Shown here: one piece after another, positions 22,690 to 33,996 of the stretch
Layout: each line of letters opens with the position of its first letter
How positions within the stretch are numbered: position 1 is the first letter of the stretch
NCBI GenBank assembly: GCA_031761405.1
Contig: JASEVX010000007.1
Span: 29,414,859-29,478,858 of the forward strand
Direction of reading: 5' to 3'
Length of the DNA: 64,000 nt
From: Serripes groenlandicus
Taxonomy: Eukaryota > Mollusca > Bivalvia > Cardiida > Cardiidae
Position numbers and translations under genes: made by a program
The notes under the pieces: model-generated
Seen by the model: only the letters and a program-made list of their open reading frames with translations
Told to the model about the DNA's origin: nothing
Databases searched by the model: none

Positions 22690-23300
22690 TCCTCCAAAAT
22701 AAGAGCATGTTACCGGTGTGACCCTTTAAAACAAGAGAATGTTACCGGTGTGAACCTCTTATATAAGAGAATTTTACCGGTGTGAACCTCTTAAATAAGA
22801 GTAAATTACCGGTGTGAACCTCTTATATAAGAGACAGTTACCGGTGTGAACCTCTTATATAAGATAATGTTACCGGTGTGAACCTCTTAAATAAGAGTAT
22901 ATTACCGGTGTGAACCTCTTAAATAAGAGAATGTTACCGGTGTGAACCTCTTATATAAGATAATGTTACCGGTGTGAACCTCTTATATAAGAGACAGTTA
23001 CCGGTGTGAACCTCTTATATAAGATAATGTTACCGGTGTCAACCTCTTAAATAAGAGTATATTACCGGTGTGAACCTCTTATATAAGAGAATGTTACCGG
23101 TGTGAACCTCTTAAATAAGAGAATGTTACCGGTGTGAACCTCTTAAATAAGAGAATGTTACCGGTGTGAACCTCTTAAATAAGAGAATGTTACCGGTGTG
23201 AACCTCTTAAATAAGAGAATACCGGTGTGAACCCTCTTAAGTAAAAGTATATTAGCGGTGTGAACGTTACCCGTGTGAACTTCTTGAATAAGAGTATATG
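22690..23300 (+). repeat. 32-bp minisatellite with palindromic core, about 19 copies
   Basis: The unit TTACCGGTGTGAACCTCT plus TATATAAGAGAATG recurs every 32 bases. Most units contain a self-complementary CTCTTATATAAGAG; variants have CTCTTAAATAAGAG, and some have lost the last G. The edges are more diverged (GATCCTCC at the left, TAGCGGTGTG at the right). The minus-strand frame across it is a by-product of the repeat. Confidence 0.95.
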
Positions 23301-25605
23301 CAACAGTAACTCTATAGATAATAAGCGAACCATTTTCAAAAAGAGAAACAGATAATAATCTAGCAAAATTCATTTCAACTATTTGGGTTCAACAGTTGCT
23401 TAACAAGATATCACAAACATTTGGAAGGGAAAATGCTATGTACCTTATCAGATTGGGAAAAGATTAGTTTGCTTGTGAACGTTTCATTGTGCAGAACTGT
23501 GAGTTTTACAGATGTGTAATCACATTTGTAAGAACCACACTATCTGCATATGAATTGAAGTAAACATGTAATGTTGATACTGTTATATCAACCTATCGTG
23601 CACAACCAGTACTTGAATGATTGAATATCGCACTCGTAACGTCGCTATGATCTAACTGTATTTTTCCCCCCTCCCCCATTGTATCATATTGTGCATGTAT
23701 ATTTTATAGTGTATCTTGATGTTAACCAATCTCCCACGATGAGGGTGAATAAATGAATAAATGAAATAAGATAAATAAATCCAAACGCAACCAAGACCTT
23801 GGAAAGAGAAGCTAGAATATTCGACAAGTATCAGAGCCGGTGCATACAACTGTCTTCATGTATATAAAGTATATAGATTTAATACAATTCATTAGAATTA
23901 ACCATTGTGGCTAATCAATGTATTCCAATGGTGGCATATTAGTGAGCTGTCGGGTCGCCAGCACAACATACTGATACAAGAAGAGTTTTGATGCAAAGCA
24001 TCAAAGGCGCCGCGCATGCTTTTGAAGCATGACTTAAAGGAAGCAGATGCAGTTCAGTACATTTAAATAACCTGTGCAGACAGGATGTAAATATTTCGAA
24101 CAAGAAGGCCAAATGTCCCTTTATTTCAAACAAAAAGGCCAAGATGTGCCTATATTGCTACCATAGCCCATATAAAAAGGTTACCAAAAGTAGAAAGGGT
24201 CAATATTGACGTATTGATTAAACGTTTTACATGCTACGATCTATGTGATATTCAGCATGTGAAATTTAGTCGTGAAATGACAAGTTTAGTCCTGAAACCA
24301 CTTTATTACGGTTTGCTTAACATTCACTGCAACTATAATGTGTCATACAAGCTGAAGTTTCTCAATTTTTTTTTACCAATAAACTGTTTTAAATCCTCTA
24401 ACTAGATCCATTAGATAAAAAAACATAGGTGCTTAAATACTAACATATATTAAGGTGTATTGCCTCTAGTTATAAGTTAAGTGTGACACAAGCTTAGAAA
24501 GGAGAGGTGGAAGTATATTCTCCTTCCAGTTTAGCAGACGTATGATAGCACAATCGGGAGTATATAAACAAAAAATACGAAGTAATTAAACAAGAAAAGA
24601 AAGATATGTATGATCAATATTGAGCATTATGAAAGTTCACATGTATAGTCAACATATAGCAAGAATTATTAAGTCTGTTTTGTTTGTTTGTAATGTCACT
24701 TTAATCGTTTTGAACATGCCAGTAGAAAACTGAAAAAGAAACTAAAGAAAATGATCAAGTCAGTTCCCCAAGAGCAAAGAGCGAAAACCAATTGGTACGA
24801 ATCGTTCATCTCGAACGAGAAATGAAAAATCGGGTACGAATCCAATGAATTTTAGAAATCGGATGAAATCGTGAAAACAGCGAAGTATTCATAGCGGAAG
24901 GAAGCAGAGACTTAATACTCTATGGGAACCGATGACACCTTGTCGTATATTAAATAAGAGTGACAAAAATCGCCAAACGATGACATGCTGCATTTAAAGG
25001 TTATCCATTTATTAAAAAATCTCAATATCGTAAATAGGCAAAAACATCGTCAGATTTTTTTTTACTGAGCTTTGATGAATCGGGTCGTGAAACAAACTAT
25101 AACAAAAGTGTAGCCTAGAAAGTTAGGGGAAAGTTATTAAATACCAAATACATGTGTCTAAAGTTTTGTTATAACAGTAGAAGACATACGTATTTTGTAT
25201 CTTGCTGTTTCTTAAATCATTTTATACAATTTATTTATTCATAAAGGTTGTTTTTTCAAAAATATAACAGAGTTTTTCTTAACAATTATAATGTTGGTTG
25301 CTCCCTTTTCGACTACGTCACCCCATGGTACAGAATTAAAACCTATCCCATACTGACGCCGCGCTTCCACGCGGCGTCAATAATGACGCACCAGCACGAC
25401 ACATATAATAAGTGTTGTTTTGGGATGTTGGCCCTTCCTCAAAACACGACCAAATGCAAAATATCACATGGCAAATTGCCGTTGATGGTGTCTCATTTCG
25501 TCCTGTAGTCATTTCATTTCGATTGGTAAAATATCCTTTCTATAATAACTTATTGTAATGTTTTAAAATAAGAAAAAATGACCTTGCTATAACATAAAAC
25601 ACAAT
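23301..25605. other. Single-copy spacer, little recognisable
   Basis: AT-rich with no coding frame above about 86 codons that looks real. A short AAATGAATAAATGAAATAAGATAAATAAAT tract lies near 23,750. A duplicated phrase AACAAGAAGGCCAAATGTCC / AACAAAAAGGCCAAGATGTGCC lies near 24,100. Otherwise I see nothing. Confidence 0.5.
25355..25378. repeat. GC-rich hairpin GACGCCGCG-CTTCCA-CGCGGCGTC
   Basis: A perfect 9-bp stem with a 6-base loop in an AT-rich setting. It stands alone and its role is unknown. Confidence 0.7.
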
Positions 25606-25869
25606 ATGAGCCGTTCCACGAGAAAACCAACATTATGGACACTGCGTAATGTATCGACCCAGATCAGCCTGCGCAGTCCGCGAAGGCTAATCCGGACCGA
25701 CACATTCCGTCTCAGGGGGATAGAGGTATAGAGTAATGATTCCTGAAACAGAAAATCCACAGGAGGCGAAAAGTGTCTGTCCAGGTTAGCCTGCGCGGTA
25801 TGCTTAGGCTGATCCGGGTCGATACTTTACGGAGAGTCCACAATTTTGGTTTTTCGTGGTGCGACTCAT
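25606..25869. mobile_element. TGAGCC-type MITE
   Basis: Terminal inverted repeats ATGAGCCGTTCCACGAGAAA / the complement of TTTTTCGTGGTGCGACTCAT, followed inward by ACCAACATTATGG and repeated GATCAGCCTGCGC-like segments. A family I associate with bivalve genomes from memory. It lies just outside the unit 1/2 duplication. Confidence 0.8.
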
Positions 25870-25988
25870 ATGCATATGGTGTGGACACTGTGGACGGTCT
25901 GCACGAGCACGTGAGCGATGCCCCGTGGAAAGGTACCTTATGACATTTAAGACCAGTGTAGATTCGGATCAACCAGAAAGCGGATGTG

Positions 25989-26221
25989 TTAACCCTTGTC
26001 CACATACAACAAATATTCAGCTGACGACTTTGAAATCATACCCGATCTTTTTTTTGGGAAACTCCCTTTGAATGAAAGTGCAATAAATGAATAGAGTTGA
26101 AAACATTGTGACAAAGGGAGAAATTTCTCGTTTTGAGCAATTTCTTCTTTTGTCGCCTATTTTTTAAAAAGTCGTCCGCTTAAGATGCGTCAGAACGCGT
26201 CTACAAGTGGGAAAGGGTTAA
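25989..26221 (+). mobile_element. TTAA-type MITE at the left edge of unit 1
   Basis: TTAACCCTTGTCCACATACA ... GTGGGAAAGGGTTAA, with the hairpin arms GAAATTTCTCG / GAGCAATTTCTTC. Homology between units 1 and 2 starts inside this copy, near 26,168 (GTCGTCCGC...GATGCGTCAGAACGCGTC), matching 44,709. Confidence 0.85.
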
Positions 26222-26368
26222 CCATTATGTGATTGGAACCTATATGATTCCTTGTTTTTTTTCATGCACACATTCTTCACACAGAACAATTAACGATCTT
26301 GGGTTGAAATCAGATTTATTAACAGAAAAGTTGCAAGCTTAAAGCTGTTTTCTTATAGCACATCCGAA

Positions 26369-26640
26369 TTGATTGATTGGGGTTTAACGCCGTTTTCAAC
26401 ATTTTTCAGTTATATCACGGCGGCCAGGTCAGCGACCCATGTGTTACACAGCTTCCTCACACCAGTATTTCCAAGCAACTGGCTGATTTTTCGATATAGG
26501 CTGTTAACCCATTGGTGAAAAAACAAAACGAATGACGCTTGTCCAATTGACAGTTGCCAAAGGTTGCCGAACTGGGGTTCGAACCCACAATTCCTAGATT
26601 GGTAGTCTAAAGTCGCTACCCATTAAACTACCGGGGCTAG
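26369..26640 (-). mobile_element. tRNA-derived SINE
   Basis: In plus-strand reading it begins TTGATTGATTGGGGTTTAACG, which is the element's 3' end. It includes TATCACGGCGGCCAG and CCCATTGGTG and ends with the complement of a tRNA-like head, where GGGGTTCGAACCC is an internal promoter B box. The orthologue in unit 2 (44,881-45,115) has lost the part nearest the 3' end. Confidence 0.82.
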
Positions 26641-26913
26641 GCAAATCTTAATACACTCCCGATTTGTCTGGAAATGAATCACGCTTGCCGATTTGTTTTC
26701 ATTACGCTCTGCGTCAGACGAAAATGGGTTATATTGCAAATCATGTATGGCTTCATATACAGGAGTATTGGAGATACACTGATGAGGCTACAGTTATAGC
26801 TTTTCCTCAAAAGTAGCATCTCTTCTAAGCATGCGAACTTTAAATGCACTGGTTGGACGGTGTACATGCCCCCTTTTCAATCTGACTCGTCTCACAGACG
26901 GTATACTATTCGA

Positions 26914-27134
26914 CTAACCCTTTCCCACATATATACGCGTTCTGACGCCTCTGCAGCAGACGACATTTGAAATCGTTGTTGCAAAAGGCAAAGTTATCAT
27001 TATGAGCAATTTCTCCTTTTGCGACAATGATTTCAACTCTATTTAATAAAATATTTAGAGAGATTTTGTATATTTTGACCTTGATAATTGCAAAGTCGTC
27101 TGCTGCAGGTTTATTGTATGTGGAAAAGGGTTAA
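26914..27134 (-). mobile_element. TTAA-type MITE, inverted orientation
   Basis: CTAACCCTTTCCCACATATA ... GTGGAAAAGGGTTAA. The GCGTTCTGACGCCTCTGCAG side and hairpin come first, so the copy is inverted relative to most others. It contains GAGCAATTTCTCCTTTTGCGAC. Confidence 0.82.
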
Positions 27135-27587
27135 AATAAGTAGGAGTGTTAGATTGAATTATAAAATAGATATAACAGTCCATTACTATGACATTGACAA
27201 CACCGATAAACGATAGTTCAGTGAACGAATGAAGCTGTGTCTGTTGGGGTGAGTGAACTCTTCTCACAAGTGCCATATATTTGTATCGAAGTAACACTAC
27301 TTCATCACATTGAAAGGGTAAATGGTAGTAATGGCTGCGCCCTTGGCGCTCAGGATTGCGGGGTTAGCATTACGACTGACTGGCCGGTGTCAGAATAAAT
27401 GGACCAGTATTACTGGTAACTTACCCAGTAAACGCCGTGATATAACTGGAACAATTGTTGATAGCGGCGTAACACATCAAACTATCGAAAAGGAAATTAA
27501 ATGAAGAACGAAAAGAGTTATCTAAACACTTTCGTTTTTTTTCTTCAGATTCCCGTGTGATTTCCGTCTGCGATAAGGTGGAATGTC

Positions 27588-27842
27588 ATATCGAGGGCTT
27601 GGCGTGAAACGGTTGTAACTAAAATCGGTATTTTTTTACCAAAGTTAATCACCTCGCCATATATAGTCTTTATAAGCGTTAAATCAATTTTCTTGGTAAA
27701 CAATGGAAATTTAGGTGCCATTGCTCGTTCTGAGCAATGGCACCTAAATTTGCATTGTTTACAAAGGGGTCAAAATTGCCCCTAAACCAGGTTTTCAAAA
27801 TAGGTTTTTAGTTACAACCGTTTCACACCAAGCCCTCGATAT
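27588..27842 (+). mobile_element. TA-type MITE with 20-bp central hairpin (255 bp)
   Basis: Terminal inverted repeats TATCGAGGGCTTGGCGTGAA / complement of TTTCACACCAAGCCCTCGAT, about 35 bp long. It is flanked by TA, consistent with Tc1/mariner-type insertion. The centre is a hairpin at 27707-27750 (AAATTTAGGTGCCATTGCTC, loop GTTCT, GAGCAATGGCACCTAAATTT). The corresponding place in unit 2 (about 45,830) has no such element. No coding capacity. Confidence 0.82.
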
Positions 27843-27994
27843 ATCTTTTACCAATTTAACCGTCTTGGATTTTTGAGAGCTTAACCTCACAACTTACTTC
27901 CATTTATATTTTGTGCGTAATATTGTTGGTGGAAGTTACGCATTATTAAGTTGCCCAGGAAGAACAAAACAAAGCGTATGGATAAATTATCTAT

Positions 27995-28597
27995 GGGTTC
28001 TCTCCTGTCTCTACTCTCACGACACCGCACGAATAATGAAACAAGCTATCGAGTTGTCGCGAGAACAGCGTCTAATTCACTTGAATATTTCTTCTCCTCG
28101 TGTAAAAGTACGGGAAACGGAAGTTGTAATGTCTATGTGAAGTGCTCTCTGGTTGGTCGATATTTGGTCGTGTCCGGATTTTTAGCCAATCAGCGATCAG
28201 GTAATAGGAAACCATTTCTTTTTGTGTCGATATATTTAGTTTTGACGTGTCTGTGTTTTCCGCGGAAATGGTACCCCTTACGGCAACTCAAATATTAAGA
28301 AAACGAAGAGACGGATCAAAAGTCGGGACGATCATTCGATGGCTACACAACGCACGCCGAGTGGTTTCTAAATTCGAAAAACTGTTTTCGCCCGTTTCCA
28401 TAGCAACGGTGGTTTCTATGGCGACCATACTACAAAAGGAACAACCAGAGCATAGACCCTTCATCCCTACCAAGTTTGGTCGAAATCCGTTAAATAGTTT
28501 TGGCGCTACGCTTGCTACAAACAAACAAACAAACATTTTACAAACAAACGGACAGAAACGAAGACCGACTTCAAGGGTCTCTAGAAGAGAGAACCAA
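27995..28597. mobile_element. Probable ~0.6-kb TIR element, unit 1 only
   Basis: Present in unit 1 and absent from unit 2 near 46,010. The edges GGGTTCTCTCCTGTCTCT and the complement of CTCTAGAAGAGAGAACC form short imperfect inverted repeats; an A/T-rich target duplication is possible but not clear. The right part (TACCAAGTTTGGTCGAAATC ... ACAAACAAACAAAC) resembles widespread invertebrate repeat ends. Three overlapping frames of 75-117 codons here have no recognisable domain and I do not call them. Confidence 0.5.
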
Positions 28598-28643
28598 TAA
28601 AAATAAATAATACAAACATGTACACGTACATGTAACGGTTTCG

Positions 28644-28861
28644 TTAACCCTTTCGCTGCCAGAGGTAATTAAAGCTTTTTTTTTTTCAAACAATGCAGAT
28701 TCAGGTGAACAGCTCGTAACGAGCTGTCTCTCCTGAAATCTGAATGATTTGCCACTTAGACATTACATTTCACCAAATTTCCTTTTGGACACAAAATGAG
28801 TGGATCAATTTTCAACATGGAAAAGTCGACTTTGTGTGAAATTCGGCAGTGAAAGTGTTAA
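28644..28861. mobile_element. TTAA-flanked MITE, second family
   Basis: TTAACCCTTTCGCTGCCA ... CGGCAGTGAAAGTGTTAA, with a central palindrome TCAGGTGAACAGCTCG / CGAGCTGTCTCTCCTGA. It shares the TTAACCCTTT start with the first family but not the body. Orthologue: 46,080-46,254. Confidence 0.75.
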
Positions 28862-29202
28862 ACGGTCGACATTAAGTTCATCTGGTTTACTATAGCTGAT
28901 ATGTGTGCTACTCATGACATTGTTGAAGTTGTTCAAGCTCACTCGGTGAAATAAGCGGTGTATATTATTAATTATTTTTAATGAGTACAGTTCACTTTTT
29001 CAACTGTGTCCATCCCTGCCGTAGACGTCATTTTGTGTCAAAAAGTAACTCCCCCAAGGTATCAGAATGAGATCAATAACTATGTAGTGTTACATCTCAT
29101 ACCGTTTTATAAGCTGTCTAAGTTCGAGTATTCTGAGACAATAATAACTCACCACGTACAAAACTGTATTAGTTTAAACTAAATTAAACATTCAACAGTA
29201 TC

Positions 29203-29426
29203 GTAACACATTTCCAACTACAGACGCTTTCTGACGCACCTGCTGCAGACGACTTCTGAAAACATCGCGACAAGGTATAATACTGAAAATGTTGAAAATT
29301 ATTCTCCTCTTGCCACAATGTTTTCATTTTTTAATTGACTATGCCTTCATTTATAGATGTTTTCAATGCTTTTGATTGGATGTTTTTGAATCGTCTGTTG
29401 CGTTGTTGTGCGTGGGGCATTGTTAA
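29203..29426 (-). mobile_element. TTAA-type MITE, old, inverted
   Basis: GACGCTTTCTGACGCACCTGCTGCAGACGAC, GAAAACATCGCGACAAGG, TCCTCTTGCCACAATGTTTTCA and a right-end TGTTAA. The left terminus is eroded. Orthologue at 46,829-47,053. Confidence 0.7.
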
Positions 29427-29655
29427 ATAATCTATCTTTAAAGTCAATGTTCTTTTTGTTTTTATCTCTTCATTTATGTGTAGACAACATGGGATGGTTG
29501 TCCTTTAGAATAAGATATCGTATAATATTATGTTATATCACATTAATTACCTACGTTTGATATTAAACGAGAGAATTCTCACAATTTCAAAACCGAGATA
29601 AGAAAGTAATTGAAATTAAATTGCATTATGTTTATGGAAACAACTTTAATTACTT

Positions 29656-29850
29656 TTAACCCTATTCCACATACAACAAATATATAGCAGAAGAATTTGA
29701 AAACATTTACAAACATGGAAACAAATGAAAGAAGTTGAACATATTGTTGCAAAGGGAATACTTGCTGATCATGTGTAATATGCCCTGTTAAAATCAAGAG
29801 TCGTCGGCTTCAAATGTATCAAAATATGAATGCATGGAGGAATGAATGCA
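29656..29850 (+). mobile_element. TTAA-type MITE, old
   Basis: TTAACCCTATTCCACATACA, AGCAGAAGAATTTGAAAACA, TTGTTGCAAAGGGAATACTTGCTGATCATG and GTCGTCGGCTTC. The right terminus is eroded. Orthologue at 47,287-47,500. Confidence 0.7.
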
Positions 29851-30084
29851 CTAACAAAGATCGGACTTGAACATTACACGAACACTATCACTCAAAATCC
29901 AGTTCAGAAAATTAGTTATCATTGATAGGTGGAAGACACGCATTCAGCCAGTATTAATTGACTAGTTGATGAAGATCGATCTGCGCATGCATGCAATCTG
30001 ATTCAAAAGATTAATACCATTGTCCACGTTTCTTTAACCGTGCTACGAACTTTTTGTTAAAAGTCATTTCAACCTGTGTGAACA

Positions 30085-31985
30085 TTGGTAAGCCTCCAGC
30101 CAGGGAGTGTGATTAGTTTGTATGACTACTGGTAACGTGGTTAGGTCTCTGGCGAGTAAGTATCGACTGTGATTAATTTGTACGCGTACTGGTTAAGTCT
30201 CCAGCCAGCAGGTGTCGAGTGTGGTAAATCTGCTTGAGCACTGGCTCGGTCTACAACCAGCAGATATCGAGTGTGATTAACCTATGCATGTACTGTGTTG
30301 GTCTACAGGCAGCAGGTATCAAATGTAATTAACCTGCATGGGTACTGAGTTGATCTACAGCCAGCAGGTATCAAATGTTATTAAACTGCATGGGTACTAA
30401 GTTGATCTACAGCCAGCAGATATCAACTGTTATTAACCTGTGTGAGTACTGAGTTGATCTACAACCAGCAGGTATCAAATGTTATTAACCTGCATGAGTA
30501 CTGAGTTGATCTACAGCCAGCAGGTATCAAATGTTATTAACCTGCATGAGTACTGAGTTGATCTACAGCCAGCAGGTATCAAATGTTATTAACCTGCATG
30601 AGTACTGAGTTGATCTACAGCCAGTAGATATCAAATGTAATTAACCTGTGTGAGTACTGAGTTGGTCTACAGCCAGCAGATATAAAATATAATTAACCTG
30701 CATGGGTACTGAGTTGATCTACAGCCAGCAGATATAACATGTTATTAACCGGCATGGGTACTGAGTTGATCTACAGCCAGCAGGTATCAAATATAATTAA
30801 CCTGTGTGAGTACTGAGTTGGTCTACAGCCAGCAGATATCAAATGTAATTAACCTGCATGGGTACTGAGTTGCTCTACAGCCATCATATATCAAATGGTA
30901 TTAACCTGTGTGGGTACTGAGTTGATCTACAGCCATCAGGTATCAAATGTTATTAACCTGTGTGGGTACTGAGTTGATCTACAGCCATAAGGTATCAAAT
31001 GTTATTAACCTGTGTGGGTACTGAGTTGGTCTACAGCCAGCAGGTATCAAATGTAAATAACCTGTGTGGGTACTGAGTTGATCTACAGCCAGCAGACATC
31101 AAATGTTATTAACTTGCGTGAGTACTGGCTAGGTCTACAGCCAGCAGGTATCAGACATGTGTGGTTACTGAGTAAGTCTGCAGCCATCAGGTATCAAGTG
31201 TTATTAACCTGTGTGAGTACTGAGTTGATCTACAGCCAGCAGATATCAAATGTTATTAACCTGCATGGGTACCGAGTTGATCTACAGCCATCAGGTATCA
31301 AATATAATTAACCTGCGTGAGTACTGAGTTGATCTACAGCCAGCAGGTATCAAATGTTATTAACCTGTGTTAGTACTGAGTTGATCTACAGCCAGCAGAT
31401 ATCAAATGTAAATAACCTGTGTGAGTACTGAGTTGGTCTACAGCCAGCAGGTATCAAATGTAATTAACCTGCGTGAGTACTGAGTTGATCTACAGCCAGC
31501 AGATATCAAATGTTATTAACCTGTGTTAGTACTGAGTTGATCTACAGCCAGCAGGTATCAAATGTAATTAAACTGTGTGGGTACTGAGTTGGTCTACAGC
31601 CAGCAGGTATCAAATGTAATTAACCTGCATGGGTACTGAGTTGGTCTACAGCCAGCAAGTATCAAATGTAATTAACCTGTGTGAGTACTGAGTTGATCTA
31701 CACCCAGCAGGTATCATATGTAATTAACCTGCGTGAGTACTGAGTTGATCTACACCCAGCAGGTATCAACTGTAATTAACCTGTGTGAGTACTGAGTTGG
31801 TCTACAGCCAGCAGATATAGAGTGTGATTATCCTGTGCGGGAACTTGTTAGGTCTCCGGACATCAGGTATTGAGTGTGATTAACCTGTGCGAGTTCTGAG
31901 TAGGTCTGATGCCAGCAGGTATCGAGTGTGATTTACCTGCCTGAGTACTTATTTGGTCTCAAGTAAACAGGTTTTGAGTGTGATA
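30085..31985 (+). repeat. 52-bp minisatellite, unit 1 (about 36 copies)
   Basis: Core GAGTACTGAGTTG.TCTACAG plus CCAGCAGGTATCAAATGT.ATTAACCTG. Most monomers are of the type called beta here (CAAATGTTATTAACCTGCATG). Monomers at the left edge (TGGTTAGGTCTC, TCGACTGTGATTAAT) and right edge resemble the alpha type that dominates unit 2. 52 is not a multiple of three, and the frames across it are not coding. Confidence 0.96.
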
Positions 31986-32702
31986 CTGCACTGACCGCAC
32001 CTTTTTCGACGATAAAAATGGATATTTATTAGAAAAATAGTGATTTATCTTTAATAATGGGTATGCAATGATCCAAGAAAAAGACAGCATCCTATGATTG
32101 ATTTTAGAAGTGAACGAGTCATTTCTATCATCAAAATACAGAGGTTCAGATACGGAGAGTATACAGCTCTTTTCCCAGTAATGTTTATCTAATCATCTAA
32201 CCAAACCGTATGATGTGGTACCCAAAAGAATCGTAATAATGAGACGACTCTTTTGAGTACCTTTAACATACAGTTATAGGTCAAATAAGGACTTTAGATC
32301 TATGCAACACGCCCCTTATCTAGAGCTCTAAAATCTTTATTTATTTCACCATTAGTTGTCAATTGGGGGTGCCGACGTCATTATTTAAAGGTCCTGGGCT
32401 CGAATCCCGTGGTCAACGTTGGGGATCTCCACGCAGTAGCAGCGTGTGCTCTCGTCAAATGATCCGGAAACAAACATATACGGTTATTAACAATGTATCA
32501 CATGTAGACGCATACTATGTCGCATCAGCGGCAGACACATACTATGTCGCATCAGCGGCAGACACAATAGTAATAATATTGAACAAATGTAGAAATTGCC
32601 AATTATGATATACAGTGAAATTAATTTTGGGGAAAGAAGATTTTTTTTTTAAATGTCGTCTGCTGCAAAATTGTCAAATGCCGTCCGTTTCTGGGGAAAA
32701 GT
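31986..32702. other. Unit-1-specific spacer
   Basis: In unit 2 the array is followed at once by GGTCAAATTACGCC. Here 0.7 kb intervenes. It holds a possible decayed tRNA-like SINE head (GGTCCTGGGCTCGAATCCC, about 32,390), two direct 27-bp repeats (CATACTATGTCGCATCAGCG..., 32,510-32,565) and a small MITE fragment (GTCGTCTGCTGCAAAATTGTC, about 32,655). Confidence 0.5.
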
Positions 32703-33575
32703 TTATAGGTCAAATTACGCCAAGTACATCCACTGTCATGCTGATCTTCACTCAAAGAGTCCATAAAAAACCTTGAAATTAGTATAATCCATCACCAGAA
32801 TGTATTGCATATATGACATTGAGTGTAAATGCATTGTAAATGAGTATAGGATGCACTGGAAATGATTTATTTGATGACTTTTAGAATTTTGAGCTTGTTT
32901 GAAAGTGAAAGTAGAAAATGCTAAACACCGGTTTTGTCCGGGCCCGATTTGGTCCAAATGACGGTAACCATTTTCGCCTGGTGAGTTATTTTTTTGCATA
33001 ATGCATGACCCCCAAATTCTCCTTTGATTGTTTTCAAGCTTAGAGGTAACTCTTTTCAATGATATATGGTGTTCTACATGAGAAACTCTTGAAAAGTGTG
33101 ACACTGAATTGAGGACTGAAACTCGTCGATTTACATGGAAACAAAGAAGGAATTTATTGTATATGTATTGTAACCTATGCTACACATTATACTCGCTCAG
33201 CAAGAAAGCAACATATAATGTAATATGCTCCAGATGCTAAGTTGGAACTGCTGTCAGTTTAAACTTGTCCAACAACGAGTACGATTTTTATCGTCTTGAA
33301 CGTGCATCGCCACAATTTACACACGCAGAGGGAGTTTGCTTTTTTGTATATTTTGTCCTTGAACTTGGTTTTCAACAATAGCTTTCTATTTAAGTCTTTC
33401 CCACAATGTTTTTTTTTATATCTTTTCAATAATGATTCTTGCACTTATATAGATTTATTGCCTATATGTTTTCAAAGGCATCGTGTCTGCAGATTTGTTA
33501 TATTTTGGAAACTGTTGTGCAGTTATATAGGCCTTTTGTTCCATTAAGCACAATTTAAATATACATCAAAACTTC
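32703..33575. other. Spacer shared with 55,946-56,815
   Basis: Collinear non-coding sequence up to the foldback insertion point (ACATCAAAACTTC). The short frames on either strand are interrupted by indels between the two copies, so they are not genes. Confidence 0.65.
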
Positions 33576-33996
33576 GTTATCTACGGAGCCCCTAAAGTGA
33601 CATTCAATATATTGTTTTAGTATGCAAATAAAACAGCTAATTTGCATATTAAAGAAAAGTATCGGATTTTTATTTCGTTTTTACGAAATAATAATTCGAT
33701 ACTTTTTTTTAATATGCAACTAAGCCCGCTTTATTTCGTATTTACGAAATACTTATTTAGTTTAAACGAAAAAAAATATTACCGACACTTATTTTTAATA
33801 TGCAAATTAGCCGTTTTATTTCGTATTTACGAAATAATACTTACTATTCGACATTTCTTTTTAATATGCAAATAAGCCGTTTTATTTCTTATTTACGAAA
33901 TAATAGTTAGTATTCAATACTTTTTTAATAAACAAATTTGCGCTGTTTTATTAAGTAAATTAATAAATTAAAATAAATATCTCGAATCTACCATCA

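Noticed and set aside
22690..23300. Possible CRISPR-like array (32-bp regular repeats)
   Set aside because: The units are contiguous without unique spacers, the setting is eukaryotic, and there are no cas genes. It is a minisatellite.
25248..25508. An 86-codon frame containing the GC hairpin
   Set aside because: No recognisable domain, no paralogue to test conservation, and composition like the surrounding spacer.
27913..28600. Three overlapping plus-strand frames of 75-117 codons, possibly a gene with introns
   Set aside because: They lie in an insert absent from unit 2. Part is widespread non-coding repeat-like sequence, and no domain or splice pattern is convincing.
30085..31985. Repetitive protein-coding gene across the 52-bp array
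   Set aside because: A period of 52 or 53 shifts frame every unit. Only short frames exist and they are not conserved between arrays.
32363..32608. An 81-codon frame with an internal repeat (YYVASAADT)
   Set aside because: The repeat comes from a 27-bp DNA duplication. The start overlaps a tRNA-like repeat fragment and there is no support for translation.
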